Of a stretch of 64,000 nt of DNA, positions 7,948-15,804 are shown piece by piece. The stretch is from OCS155 cluster bacterium AG-422-J23 (lineage in GTDB: Bacteria > Actinomycetota > Acidimicrobiia > Actinomarinales > Actinomarinaceae). A model generated the notes under the pieces. The model was not told the origin of the DNA. It saw only the letters and a program-made list of their open reading frames with translations, and did not search any database. The position numbers were made by a program, and so were the translations under genes. Within the stretch, counting starts at the first letter, position 1, and each line of letters starts with the position of its first letter. The stretch is taken from the NCBI GenBank assembly GCA_003213625.1, contig QCMT01000002.1:86152-150151 (forward strand), read 5' to 3'.

Positions 7948-8643
7948 TTAATATGTTTTTTCTTCTTCGGAATTTAAGAATGTTACATTATTGAATTCTT
8001 TTAATCGAAAAAAGTGTCCCGATGATATTTGACTTGATTTTAAGGTAGTATGGCCAGCATGTCTTGGAAGATATTTTCGCCAGGTCCAAGGAAACAAATC
8101 TAAATCTAAGAAATATGAGAGCAAGGCTGACATTGTTCCAGCATGTGAAATGATTAATAGCTTTTCAATATTGGATTCACTTAGATTAAACAATGAATCA
8201 AAGTCATTTTTTACTTTTGTGATCCCAATCGAATTTAAATTCTTATCAAGATTATTAAATATATTTGAGCTAAATCCTTTCATATATTCACCATGAACAC
8301 TTTCGTACCACTGCTCGAATGACATAGCATTTCTCTGTTCAAAAAACTTTTCTATGTCACCACCGGATTTGCCAAAAAGTTCTTTTTCTTCATCATCAAG
8401 GGCTTCCTCGAGCCAATCAAAAGTTTTAAGGATTTGCGCTACCCCTTTTTCTTTAAAAGGATACATTGTTTCCTGGGCTCTTTTCAATGGTGATACCCAA
8501 AGTTCATCAAAGCTATTTTCAGAAAATAATGAAGCAGATTTATCTGCTTGTATCTTTCCAAGTTCAGTTAAGCCAGGATTAAGATCATATTGATCACCAT
8601 CAACCCACTTTGGTTGACCGTGTCTAATTAGAACAATTTCCAT
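7948..8643 (-). CDS. Histidine phosphatase (phosphoglycerate mutase-like) family protein
   Basis: 231 residues starting MEIVLIRHGQPKW, with the RHG motif whose His is phosphorylated in this family. WVSPLKRAQET provides the second conserved Arg and KLLIISHAGTMSALLSYFL the second catalytic His. Members dephosphorylate sugar phosphates, nucleotides or proteins, and specificity cannot be read here. Minus-strand TATTGT (8650-8655) ends 6 nt before the ATG, a leaderless arrangement divergent from the 8695 gene. Confidence 0.85.
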   Translation of the reverse strand: MEIVLIRHGQPKWVDGDQYDLNPGLTELGKIQADKSASLFSENSFDELWVSPLKRAQETMYPFKEKGVAQILKTFDWLEEALDDEEKELFGKSGGDIEKFFEQRNAMSFEQWYESVHGEYMKGFSSNIFNNLDKNLNSIGITKVKNDFDSLFNLSESNIEKLLIISHAGTMSALLSYFLDLDLFPWTWRKYLPRHAGHTTLKSSQISSGHFFRLKEFNNVTFLNSEEEKTY

Positions 8644-8694
8644 ATTTAAACAATAGCTATACTTGAGTATTCTGTAGGTAATAGAATCAAATTT

Positions 8695-9150
8695 ATGGAA
8701 AAAAAACTTTTTAGAAAAAAAAATAAATTCTTTTCAAAACTTTTAAATGGTATTTTTCTTTCATATGTTTCCATTGACAATATCCTAGAAGGTCCGTTAA
8801 GAGAATTTTTAAAACGTTATTTTGATCTTGAAGAATTTGGTTCTAACAATAGAGAGGAAAGTCTTTATTACCTCATTTTATTTTTTGGTTTTTTCCAGAT
8901 AATTATTTCTCTTCAAGCATTCTTTCAACCAGTTATAGAAATCAAAAATGGAAAAATAGCTCTTAAGACACAAGAAAAAATACTGTCAGTAATTAATGCC
9001 GTAGATGAAATAACCAACATTGAAGAAAGAGATGAAGATACGATTATTTTTTCATTTCAAGAAAAATCATATGCAGTGGTTATAAAACATATTGATAATC
9101 GTGAATTAGAACTCCTATTGAATGAGATAAAATCAGCTATTCCTGATTAA
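8695..9150 (+). CDS. Hypothetical protein with one membrane segment
   Basis: 151 residues. A lysine-rich N-terminus is followed by a hydrophobic segment at about residues 62-80 (YYLILFFGFFQIIISLQAFF) and a hydrophilic C-terminal domain of alternating strands and helices (VIEIKNGKIAL to the end). I do not recognise a family. TAGAAT (8682-8687) ends 7 nt before the ATG, supporting expression and the start. The first copy of the structured RNA element begins directly after its stop. Confidence 0.65.
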   Translation: MEKKLFRKKNKFFSKLLNGIFLSYVSIDNILEGPLREFLKRYFDLEEFGSNNREESLYYLILFFGFFQIIISLQAFFQPVIEIKNGKIALKTQEKILSVINAVDEITNIEERDEDTIIFSFQEKSYAVVIKHIDNRELELLLNEIKSAIPD

Positions 9151-9152
9151 AG

Positions 9153-9160
9153 TTCGCGAA
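9153..9160. promoter_or_regulatory. TTCGCGAA palindrome (copy 1)
   Basis: Perfect 8-bp palindrome upstream of the RNA promoter. I see the same word only at 10624-10631 and 46701-46708 in this window, each time upstream of a promoter and followed by an A-run. Confidence 0.4.
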
Positions 9161-9179
9161 AAATAGATTAGAAAATATT

Positions 9180-9208
9180 TTGCGTAAATTACTTTACATA
9201 TCTATATT
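9180..9208 (+). promoter_or_regulatory. Promoter of structured RNA copy 1
   Basis: TTGCGT (9180-9185), 17-nt spacer, TATATT (9203-9208). The equivalent boxes in copy 2 are TTGCGA and TACATT with the same 17-nt spacing although the spacer sequence differs, the conservation pattern expected of a promoter. Confidence 0.6.
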
Positions 9209-9214
9209 TATAGA

Positions 9215-9300
9215 AACTATCGGAAAAGAAATCGCAAGATAGAAAAGAAGATAGAATAGAAAATCCCGAAGGGTCGCAAGATCAATCGGGATTTTTGCTT
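9215..9300 (+). ncRNA. Candidate structured small RNA, copy 1
   Basis: Predicted transcript of about 80-85 nt. Hairpin 1 is ATC-GCAA-GAT (9231-9240), a GNRA tetraloop stem that in copy 2 is GTC-GCAA-GAC. CTATC (9217-9221) can pair with GATAG (9250-9254) around it. The 3' part is ATCCCGA (9263-9269) with TCGGGAT (9286-9292), enclosing a second GCAA hairpin (GGTC/GATC, 9272-9283) and an AG/AA internal loop, then a U-tract. No known RNA family was recognised. It could be an independent sRNA or a leader attenuating the P450 gene that starts at 9333. Confidence 0.55.
9260..9297 (+). terminator. Rho-independent terminator of RNA copy 1
   Basis: The ATCCCGA/TCGGGAT stem is followed directly by TTTTTGCTTTTTT. 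Confidence 0.65.
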
Positions 9301-9332
9301 TTTTCATATATTTTTAATAAAGTTATTTTTAT

Positions 9333-10607
9333 ATGATGACAAAACCTCCGTTAGATAAGGGAAATCCTATATTTGGTCACTCAATCAAATTTAATAATGA
9401 TGCTTTATCTTTAATTCAAGATCTTCAAGTGAAATATGGTGATGTATTCGAAATATCGATACTTAATGAAAGAGTCACAATGTTTATGTCCCCATCCGCG
9501 ACAAAACATATTTACTTAGACCCTGAAGATAATTTTTCATCAAAACATGGTTGGGAATTTTCTTTAGGTAAAGCTTTTGAGAATGGTTTAATGTTGAGAG
9601 ATTTTGATGATCATAAGTTTCATAGAGGGCTTTTACAGGATTCATTTAGAAGAGATGCACTAGTAAATTATTTACATATCATTCAACCAATTCTTGATGA
9701 GTGGATTGAAAATCTTAAATCTAAAAAATCATTTAATTTATATGAAACTATGAAAGGGTTAATGTTTAAGATCTCAATTGAATTATTTTTTGATGAAATA
9801 GATAACTCGCGATTGAAAGAGTTAGAAAGATTGTTTACAGATTCAATCAAATCTGCGACGTCTGTTGTTAGGACTCCATTACCTTTTACAAAATTAAAAA
9901 AAGGTTTAAAAGCAAGACAGGAATTACTTACCTATTTTCAAAAAAAAGCAGAAACAGTTGATATTGACAAAAAAACACTTTTTTCTGAACTAGTAAAAAC
10001 AAATAAACATGAAACAGGTTTAAGCAATTATGAAATAGCAGAACATATGATTTTTCTTTTGCTTGCTGCACACGATACAACAACTAGTACGCTTACATCT
10101 GCAATACATCATCTTTCAACAAATAAAAATTTCTATGAACAATTGAAGGATGAATCAAATGGTATTTCTTTCACAGATATCGCAGATCTAAAGAACGGCC
10201 TAAAAGCTGAATCTTTATTTTCTGAAGCTATGAGAAAATATCCCCCAGTTCCATTTTCAGTTCGTTATGTAATGAGAGATACAGAAGTTGAAAATTATAA
10301 ACTTGATGGCGGAACGTACGTTGCTATCGGTCCTTTGGTACTTCATAACGATGAAAGATACTGGGATAGACCGGATACCTATAATCCAGAACGATTTTTA
10401 GATACAGATGAAATTAATGATTCGTACTTTCCATTTTCAGGTGGAGCTCATACTTGTTTAGGTAAATTTTTTGCTAGCTATCTCTTTAAAAATGTGATTT
10501 ACAAACTTGTGACAAACTTTGATAATATTTCGTCTTCAGAACCTTTAAGTATTAACCCTGCACCCATTCCATACCCAAGAAAAGATGTAAAAATCAGTAT
10601 TTCTTGA
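9333..10607 (+). CDS. Cytochrome P450
   Basis: About 424 residues. All class hallmarks are present: the I-helix oxygen-binding segment LLAAHDTTTSTL (about 245), EAMR as the ExxR motif (about 298), the PERF-type segment YNPERFLD, and the heme loop FSGGAHTCLG with ligand Cys near 374. The A-A-H-D-T-T helix resembles CYP51/CYP120/CYP26-like enzymes, so a sterol-, retinoid- or lipid-like substrate is possible but unproven. ATGATG starts the gene; TATTTT 6 nt before the second ATG (9336) would fit a leaderless start there. The gene is bracketed by two copies of a ~150-bp direct repeat. Confidence 0.93.
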   Translation: MMTKPPLDKGNPIFGHSIKFNNDALSLIQDLQVKYGDVFEISILNERVTMFMSPSATKHIYLDPEDNFSSKHGWEFSLGKAFENGLMLRDFDDHKFHRGLLQDSFRRDALVNYLHIIQPILDEWIENLKSKKSFNLYETMKGLMFKISIELFFDEIDNSRLKELERLFTDSIKSATSVVRTPLPFTKLKKGLKARQELLTYFQKKAETVDIDKKTLFSELVKTNKHETGLSNYEIAEHMIFLLLAAHDTTTSTLTSAIHHLSTNKNFYEQLKDESNGISFTDIADLKNGLKAESLFSEAMRKYPPVPFSVRYVMRDTEVENYKLDGGTYVAIGPLVLHNDERYWDRPDTYNPERFLDTDEINDSYFPFSGGAHTCLGKFFASYLFKNVIYKLVTNFDNISSSEPLSINPAPIPYPRKDVKISIS

Positions 10608-10623
10608 CTTTTTTTATAAAAAG

Positions 10624-10631
10624 TTCGCGAA
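10624..10631. promoter_or_regulatory. TTCGCGAA palindrome (copy 2)
   Basis: Same word and same 27-nt distance to the -35 as in copy 1. Confidence 0.4.
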
Positions 10632-10650
10632 AAAAACAGCACAAAATTTC

Positions 10651-10679
10651 TTGCGAAAGTATTGGATTACATGTACATT
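10651..10679 (+). promoter_or_regulatory. Promoter of structured RNA copy 2
   Basis: TTGCGA (10651-10656), 17-nt spacer, TACATT (10674-10679). Confidence 0.6.
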
Positions 10680-10685
10680 TAATAC

Positions 10686-10770
10686 ACACTATCAAAAAAG
10701 AAGTCGCAAGACCGAAAATGAGATAGAATAGAAAATCCCGAAGGGTCGCAAGATCAATCGGGATTTTTGC
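10686..10770 (+). ncRNA. Candidate structured small RNA, copy 2
   Basis: Colinear with copy 1. Hairpin 1 is GTC-GCAA-GAC (10703-10712); relative to copy 1 the outermost A-T pair has become G-C on both sides, a compensatory change. CTATC (10689-10693) again faces GATAG (10722-10726). The 3' GCAA hairpin and terminator stem (10735-10764) are unchanged. It lies just upstream of the lipoprotein gene at 10791, which has its own -10 element after the terminator, so the RNA can be an independent transcript. Confidence 0.55.
10735..10768 (+). terminator. Rho-independent terminator of RNA copy 2
   Basis: ATCCCGA/TCGGGAT stem followed by TTTTTGC, identical to copy 1. Confidence 0.65.
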
Positions 10771-10778
10771 TTTATTGG

Positions 10779-10784
10779 TATAAT
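10779..10784 (+). promoter_or_regulatory. Leaderless -10 element (TATAAT) of the 10791 lipoprotein
   Basis: TATAAT ends 6 nt before the GTG at 10791. Together with the signal peptide that begins at this GTG it fixes the start. Confidence 0.6.
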
Positions 10785-10790
10785 CCACTT

Positions 10791-12023
10791 GTGAAAAAAT
10801 TATTCATCTCACTTTTAGCAATTTTTTTAATAGCATGTGGAAGTAACTCAAGCTCCACAACTCCTACATCCTCATCTGCCGCAGAACCTGAACCAAATAT
10901 AAACGATGAACCTATGCAAACAGAAACGAATAACGAACCAAAAAATGATGAAGCTCAAATGGGATCAATTGATGAAATATTAAAAGAGTTCCCTGATGGA
11001 ATTCTTTCTTTTTTATCAAAAAAAGAAAGAAATTGTTTGGATGAAAATGCTCCATTTGAAATGTTAAGACAAATTGAATTAGATCTATACGCAGGTAGAC
11101 CCTTTTCAGAAGATGCAATCAAGTATTTTGATATGTGTAATATTCCTCCACCTCCTCTGCCAGGTGAAGGAGAATCAAATGTACAGGCGTTTCCCGAAGG
11201 AAATGTCTCAGAAAACGTTGAAGAAAATGCCTATTTAGTTGACATAGTGAGTCTTAATCAAGATGGAGTCAGCCCACATCTAGAAGTAGTTAACAGCACA
11301 ACACTTCGATTATTTTATTCAAGTCTGTCGGCAAATGGTTTAGCAGTTGATTTATGCGACTACGATCTTAACTGTACTCGTCAAGGTGCAATTGAAAGAA
11401 TTCAAGATTTAACAATTGTTGAAACAACTAGTGGCACTCGCAGAGGATACTTTGTTGAATTTAATCCAAATACTAAATCAAAAGAAATAATGACAGCTAT
11501 TTTTAGTGAGGATGGTTTATCCTACACTAACCAGATCTCACTCGGTATATCTGATGGTGGCAGTATTGCTTGGGGTGTTCCAGATGCTGTTGTTATACCA
11601 GATGGAAGAATAAGAATTTATTGGGTAGATGAGTCTTCAGGTATGAGAGGTGAAAAGATAGTAAGTGCAACCTCAGAAACTCCAGAGGGAATTTCATTTA
11701 CAAAAGATCCTGGCTACAGATTTGAAAATGGATATGTTGATTTTGAAGTCTTGGTAGCAGAAGAAAACAATTGGAAAGCAATATTCTCATTCTCACCAGA
11801 AGGGTTACCAAAAATACCACAAAGTTTATTTGTTGCAACATCAAAAGATGGTCTTGAATGGGATTTTACAGGAGTACCAATATCACCTCTAGATTTAAGT
11901 TATCTTGATCCAACTGGTATTTTGCTAAGTAACGGTGATTATCTTGTTGTTTCAGCCGTCGCTCCAAATGAATTAGGTGATAGAGATTATTTTCTTTATA
12001 AAAAAATACTAAAAATGCCTTAA
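10791..12023 (+). CDS. Exported lipoprotein with Asp-box/propeller-like repeats, paralog A
   Basis: 410 residues. MKKLFISLLAIFLIAC is a classic lipoprotein signal peptide, lipid-modified Cys 16, followed by a Ser/Thr/Pro/Glu linker. A ~70-residue N-domain (IDEILKEFPDGI ... CNIPPPP) with two cysteines matches the protein at 12172. The remainder has repeated strands such as FSEDGLSYTN and TSKDGLEWDF, Asp-box-like repeats typical of sialidase/beta-propeller folds. No sialidase catalytic set is evident, so it may bind rather than cleave glycans. GTG start; a TTG at 10767 in frame would destroy the signal peptide. Confidence 0.8.
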   Translation: MKKLFISLLAIFLIACGSNSSSTTPTSSSAAEPEPNINDEPMQTETNNEPKNDEAQMGSIDEILKEFPDGILSFLSKKERNCLDENAPFEMLRQIELDLYAGRPFSEDAIKYFDMCNIPPPPLPGEGESNVQAFPEGNVSENVEENAYLVDIVSLNQDGVSPHLEVVNSTTLRLFYSSLSANGLAVDLCDYDLNCTRQGAIERIQDLTIVETTSGTRRGYFVEFNPNTKSKEIMTAIFSEDGLSYTNQISLGISDGGSIAWGVPDAVVIPDGRIRIYWVDESSGMRGEKIVSATSETPEGISFTKDPGYRFENGYVDFEVLVAEENNWKAIFSFSPEGLPKIPQSLFVATSKDGLEWDFTGVPISPLDLSYLDPTGILLSNGDYLVVSAVAPNELGDRDYFLYKKILKMP

Positions 12024-12033
12024 AAAAAGCAAA

Positions 12034-12106
12034 AAGACTCCCTTGTGGCTGTTATTTTTGTTTTATCACACTTTTAGCAGTGGCTCAAAGCACGAAAGGA
12101 AGTCTT
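12034..12106. repeat. Intergenic inverted repeat between the two lipoprotein genes
   Basis: Arms AAGACTCCCTT (12034-12044) and AAGGAAGTCTT (12096-12106) pair at 10 of 11 positions around a 51-nt spacer that carries GTGGCT twice. There is no U-run after the second arm, so it is not a standard terminator. Span and spacer length match the inverted repeat at 3977-4043, although the sequence differs. Confidence 0.4.
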
Positions 12107-12158
12107 ACTATTATTTTAATATTTTCATGGTTTTCTTTTAAAAATGAGCAAAAATTCA

Positions 12159-12164
12159 TATAAT
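12159..12164 (+). promoter_or_regulatory. Leaderless -10 element (TATAAT) of the 12172 lipoprotein
   Basis: TATAAT ends 7 nt before the ATG at 12172. Confidence 0.5.
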
Positions 12165-12171
12165 TAAAGAG

Positions 12172-13731
12172 ATGAAAAAGTCAATAAACATAGGCTTAAT
12201 TATTTTTTTACTCCTACAAGCCTGCTCAGGGACCGAAAATATTGAAAATCAGCCTCAAGATAAGGAAACATCAAAAAATAACCAAAAGGAGACTGGAACT
12301 AAGGAAAATCAAGGAAACAATCCTGAACCAGATAATGATACTGTTTCAACACAAAATAAAATCGACGACTTACTGTCAGAGTTTCCAAATGGTATTTTTT
12401 ATAACTTGCTTAAAGAGGAACAACAATGTTTAGTTGAAAATGTAGGCATCGAGATTATTAGTCAAATGGAGCTGGATTTTCTTGATGGTAAACCAATACA
12501 AGATAAATATGGAGATAGTTTCAAGGCTTGTAATATTCCACCTCCGCCAAGTCCTGGAATTGCAGGCGAGCCACCAAAAGGTGATAATAATCAACCGTCA
12601 CCTCCTGGGGGAAATAAAGATATTATCGGTACACAGTCAAAAGATTTAAGCACTATCCAACTTTCATATCTTGGATCAATTAGAAGTTTAGAAAACAATC
12701 TTGGGAACATTGCTGATCCATCCATAGTAGAAACAAAAGATGGAAATCTTAGAGTATATTTTAAAAATGGTAATGAACCACAAGCAGGTATAAGTGGTTA
12801 CGATAATTTTATTCACTCAGCTATTTCAAGTGATGGTGGCAGGAATTGGGTTATCGAATCAGGGGTTAGAGTTCCTGTCCAGTCACCAATAGAAGCTTTG
12901 GTTATTGATGAAAAAGTTGTTGCTTGGGGATGGGAGCTTTCTCCAAGTGGAGATGCTCTTGTTAGATATGAATCTTCTGATGGAATAAATTTTCAACAAA
13001 TAAGTATTCCTAGATTTGTTCAATCAGATTGTAAAGACGACAAAGGAGATTCTTTCGGACCATTAGGTGATCCAACTGTTACTCAATTAAATGATGGTAC
13101 GTGGATTTTTCATGTGCAAGAACTTGTCAGTCCGCTAGGACCATTTAACAGAAGGGCTTGTGTAGTTACTTCTAATGACGGACTTACTTGGAGTGCTCAA
13201 GTTGATCGTATTTATGGAGGAGATATAGATGTAACTACCAACCCTGCATTGAAACTAAATTCTCAAGGCATACTTGAGTGGATTTGGCCAACATATGACC
13301 ATATGGTCTACAGAAAGGGAACAGATAGCTTTAATTGGTCTGAACCAGAATATTTACCAACTGGTGGAGATCCAGATTTTCTTGATCTTGAAAATGGTAA
13401 GCAACTATTAGCATTTGGAAACTTTAGTACCCGAAAAGGAGGCGCACTTATCTTTACTGAAAGAGTAAAGACTAATTATAAGATAAGTGTGTTAAATACT
13501 GGACCAACACAATCTCCAACAAAAAAATGGTTTGTTGAGGGAGCTGATATCAAAGATATAAAGGTGGTAAATATTTGTTTAAACATCGATCTGAGTAACT
13601 CTACTGGTGCAAGTGTAGAGATTATAAATGTAAATAGTGGCCTTGAGGTAACTGCAGTAGATACAAACGAACAATTTGCAAATCCACAATGTATATATAT
13701 CCTCGTTGGTCCTGAGCAGATAATGGGATAA
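12172..13731 (+). CDS. Exported lipoprotein with Asp-box propeller, paralog B
   Basis: 519 residues. Signal peptide MKKSINIGLIIFLLLQAC (lipidated Cys 18), then a long Asn/Glu/Lys/Pro-rich linker. The N-domain IDDLLSEFPNGIFYNL ... CNIPPPP is clearly homologous to paralog A. It is followed by a propeller-like region with Asp boxes SSDGGRNWV and SNDGLTWSA and a Trp-rich repeat set, as in sialidases and GH43-type folds; a C-terminal ~80-residue domain is absent from paralog A. Catalytic residues cannot be assigned. Location is the outer face of the cytoplasmic membrane. Confidence 0.8.
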   Translation: MKKSINIGLIIFLLLQACSGTENIENQPQDKETSKNNQKETGTKENQGNNPEPDNDTVSTQNKIDDLLSEFPNGIFYNLLKEEQQCLVENVGIEIISQMELDFLDGKPIQDKYGDSFKACNIPPPPSPGIAGEPPKGDNNQPSPPGGNKDIIGTQSKDLSTIQLSYLGSIRSLENNLGNIADPSIVETKDGNLRVYFKNGNEPQAGISGYDNFIHSAISSDGGRNWVIESGVRVPVQSPIEALVIDEKVVAWGWELSPSGDALVRYESSDGINFQQISIPRFVQSDCKDDKGDSFGPLGDPTVTQLNDGTWIFHVQELVSPLGPFNRRACVVTSNDGLTWSAQVDRIYGGDIDVTTNPALKLNSQGILEWIWPTYDHMVYRKGTDSFNWSEPEYLPTGGDPDFLDLENGKQLLAFGNFSTRKGGALIFTERVKTNYKISVLNTGPTQSPTKKWFVEGADIKDIKVVNICLNIDLSNSTGASVEIINVNSGLEVTAVDTNEQFANPQCIYILVGPEQIMG

Positions 13732-13759
13732 AATTTTTAATTACAATTAGTAATTCATT

Positions 13760-13765
13760 TATAAT
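13760..13765 (+). promoter_or_regulatory. Leaderless -10 element (TATAAT) of nfo
   Basis: TATAAT ends 6 nt before the ATG at 13772. Confidence 0.55.
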
Positions 13766-13771
13766 TAACCC

Positions 13772-14539
13772 ATGAATATTGGCTCACATATCCCTTCAAA
13801 GAATGCGATAGAGGAAATTGAATACAGAAAAGGTGATGCTTTTCAAATCTTTATTTCTAGTCCACAAATGTGGAAAAGTCCAAAGCCTCGAGAAGACATT
13901 GATGTCTTACAGGATTACAAGGGAAATATATACGTTCATGCTCCATATTTGATCAACGTTGCGACTCCAAACAATAAAGTTCGTCATCCAAGTCGAAAAC
14001 TTTTAAAAGACACTTGCAAAGTAGCTGCAACTTTTGGAGCAAAAGGAGTCGTTGTGCATGGAGGATCTGTTGGTGAAGGTGGAAACATTGGAGAAGGTTA
14101 TGAAAATTGGGCAAAAGCCATAAAAGAAGTTGAGGATATTGGAGTAAAAGTTTTAGTTGAAAATACTGCAGGCGGTAAAAATTCAGTTGCAAGATATATG
14201 GATTCAATTGAGAGATTATGGGAGGTAATCGGTCATCTAAACGTAGGACTATGTTTAGATACTTGCCATACCTGGGCTGGAGGAATACCTACCATTGATG
14301 CTGTTAAGGGATTCAAGAAACTAGTCAAAAAAATAGACTTAATACATTTTAATGATTCTAAAGATGGTTTTGAGAGTAGTAGAGATAGACATGAAAATTT
14401 AGGGAAAGGAAAAATCCCAAAAGAGGAATTAGAGTATGTAATCAAAAATGCAAAAACAGATATTATTGTGGAAACACCGAATGGACCAGATGCACAAAAA
14501 AAAGATATTGCTTGGATAAGAAGACGTTTAAAGAAATGA
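13772..14539 (+). CDS. nfo: Deoxyribonuclease IV (AP endonuclease)
   Basis: 255 residues. Starts MNIGSHIPSK (His 5 metal ligand) and contains VHAPYLINVATPN, GVVVHGGS, VLVENTAGG, LCLDTCHTWAGG and IHFNDSKDGFESSRDRHENLGKG, the family signatures of endonuclease IV with its three-zinc ligands. It incises DNA 5' to abasic sites in base-excision repair. Slightly shorter than the E. coli enzyme (285) but complete. Its last four bases (ATGA) form the start of lysA. Confidence 0.95.
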   Translation: MNIGSHIPSKNAIEEIEYRKGDAFQIFISSPQMWKSPKPREDIDVLQDYKGNIYVHAPYLINVATPNNKVRHPSRKLLKDTCKVAATFGAKGVVVHGGSVGEGGNIGEGYENWAKAIKEVEDIGVKVLVENTAGGKNSVARYMDSIERLWEVIGHLNVGLCLDTCHTWAGGIPTIDAVKGFKKLVKKIDLIHFNDSKDGFESSRDRHENLGKGKIPKEELEYVIKNAKTDIIVETPNGPDAQKKDIAWIRRRLKK

Positions 14540-15804
14540 ACTATTTACCAAAAAACTTAAGGTTTGACGAGGGAGTCGCGTTTATAAATGACTTTTCACT
14601 CATAGATATCTCATCAGAACATGGAACACCTCTTTATATATATGATTGGAATCATATCGAAAACAATATATCTGAATTCACAAATGCTTTTGGTGAAGAT
14701 ACTTTATATCGATATGCTGCAAAAGCCTTTATCTGCAAAAAGCTCGTCGAATTATTGGATAAAAATAAATGGGGTGTTGATGTAGTCTCAGGAGGTGAAA
14801 TGGCAACTGTTTTATCTTCAATAGATACACTCGAAAACACACTATTTAACGGGACTTACAAAACTAAAGAAGAAGTAGATTTTTTCATATCTAATAATGG
14901 TGGACACATATCAATTGATAACTTAAATGAAATCTCTTTACTTCAAGAAATTGCTTCAAAAAATAAAAGAAAACAATCAGTTATTTTGAGGATAAATTTA
15001 GATCTTGGTGCAGAAACTCACCCAATGGTTTTGACATCAGGTTATGATCAGCAGTTTGGACTTTCAATTGATATTGCTGATACAGCCCTAAAAGAAGTTT
15101 ATAATTCTGACTCACTTTTATTTTCAGGAATTCATGTCCACATAGGAAGCCAGATTAAAGATCCTGAAAGATTCAAAAAAGCAATGGAAGAGTGCTCTTT
15201 ATTTTTAGAAAAGAACAAAGCTAGTGTTGAAAGAGAGATTGTTTTTGATGCTGGTGGTGGTTTCTTTTCTCCCTATGAAGGTGACGAGAACAGCCAAGAT
15301 CTTGAAGTTTACGCTGAGGCAATTAAATCTGGCATTGAAGAAAACTGGAGTTCAGATTATAAGGTAATGATCGAACCAGGGAGAGCTGTAGTAAATAACG
15401 CTGGACTAATTCTTTATACAGCAGGAGCAATAAAAGAAGACAGAGGAGATAAACCATATATTTTAGTTGATGGAGGAATGTCAGATAATCCAAGACCAGC
15501 TTTATATGGAAGTGAACACAAGCTATTTAATATATCAGGAAACAAAAAAGAGGAAGAAAAAGTTTTTGCAGTATCTGGAAGACACTGTGAATCAGGAGAT
15601 CTTTTAGTTGAAGAAGCAAGTCTTCCAACTGACACAAATCCAGGCGATATTTTAATGTCAACATCCACTGGAGCTTACACATTCGCTATGGCCAGCAATT
15701 ACAATCGTGTTCCAAAGGCTAAAGTCATTGGTATATCAAGTAACGAGGTTTTCGACTTAGTTAAAAGACAGTCTTTTGAAGATACTCTTGCCCAAGATTC
15801 TTAA
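14536..15804 (+). CDS. lysA: Diaminopimelate decarboxylase
   Basis: 422 residues from the ATG at 14536, which overlaps the nfo stop. YRYAAKAFICKKL holds the PLP lysine (Lys 63), followed by WGVDVVSGGEM, FSGIHVHIGSQI, DAGGGFFSP, MIEPGRAVV, GRHCESGDLL and STGAYTFAMASNYN, the ordered signatures of group IV decarboxylases of the LysA type. It converts meso-diaminopimelate to lysine. Translation is probably coupled to nfo. The frame extends upstream to 14512, but that part lies inside nfo. Confidence 0.92.
   Translation: MNYLPKNLRFDEGVAFINDFSLIDISSEHGTPLYIYDWNHIENNISEFTNAFGEDTLYRYAAKAFICKKLVELLDKNKWGVDVVSGGEMATVLSSIDTLENTLFNGTYKTKEEVDFFISNNGGHISIDNLNEISLLQEIASKNKRKQSVILRINLDLGAETHPMVLTSGYDQQFGLSIDIADTALKEVYNSDSLLFSGIHVHIGSQIKDPERFKKAMEECSLFLEKNKASVEREIVFDAGGGFFSPYEGDENSQDLEVYAEAIKSGIEENWSSDYKVMIEPGRAVVNNAGLILYTAGAIKEDRGDKPYILVDGGMSDNPRPALYGSEHKLFNISGNKKEEEKVFAVSGRHCESGDLLVEEASLPTDTNPGDILMSTSTGAYTFAMASNYNRVPKAKVIGISSNEVFDLVKRQSFEDTLAQDS

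Larger units (their letters stand above)
9151..9300 (+). repeat. Direct repeat copy 1 flanking the P450 gene
   Basis: About 150 bp that recur at 10622-10770 in the same orientation and with nearly the same internal spacing: TTCGCGAA, then 27 nt later TTGCG, a 17-nt spacer and a -10, then an RNA with a terminator. The last ~50 bp, from GATAGAATAG onward, are identical in the two copies. Confidence 0.8.
10622..10770 (+). repeat. Direct repeat copy 2 flanking the P450 gene
   Basis: Second copy of the ~150-bp element, 14 nt after the P450 stop and in the same orientation as 9151-9300. Its boundaries are the TTCGCGAA palindrome and the terminator. Confidence 0.8.

Noticed and set aside
9151..10770. 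c-di-GMP (GEMM) riboswitch for the GCAA-tetraloop elements
   Set aside because: GNRA loops are present but the GEMM core sequence is missing, and the spacing of the stems does not match.
9151..10770. Actinobacterial 6C RNA
   Set aside because: The C-rich loops that define 6C RNA are absent.
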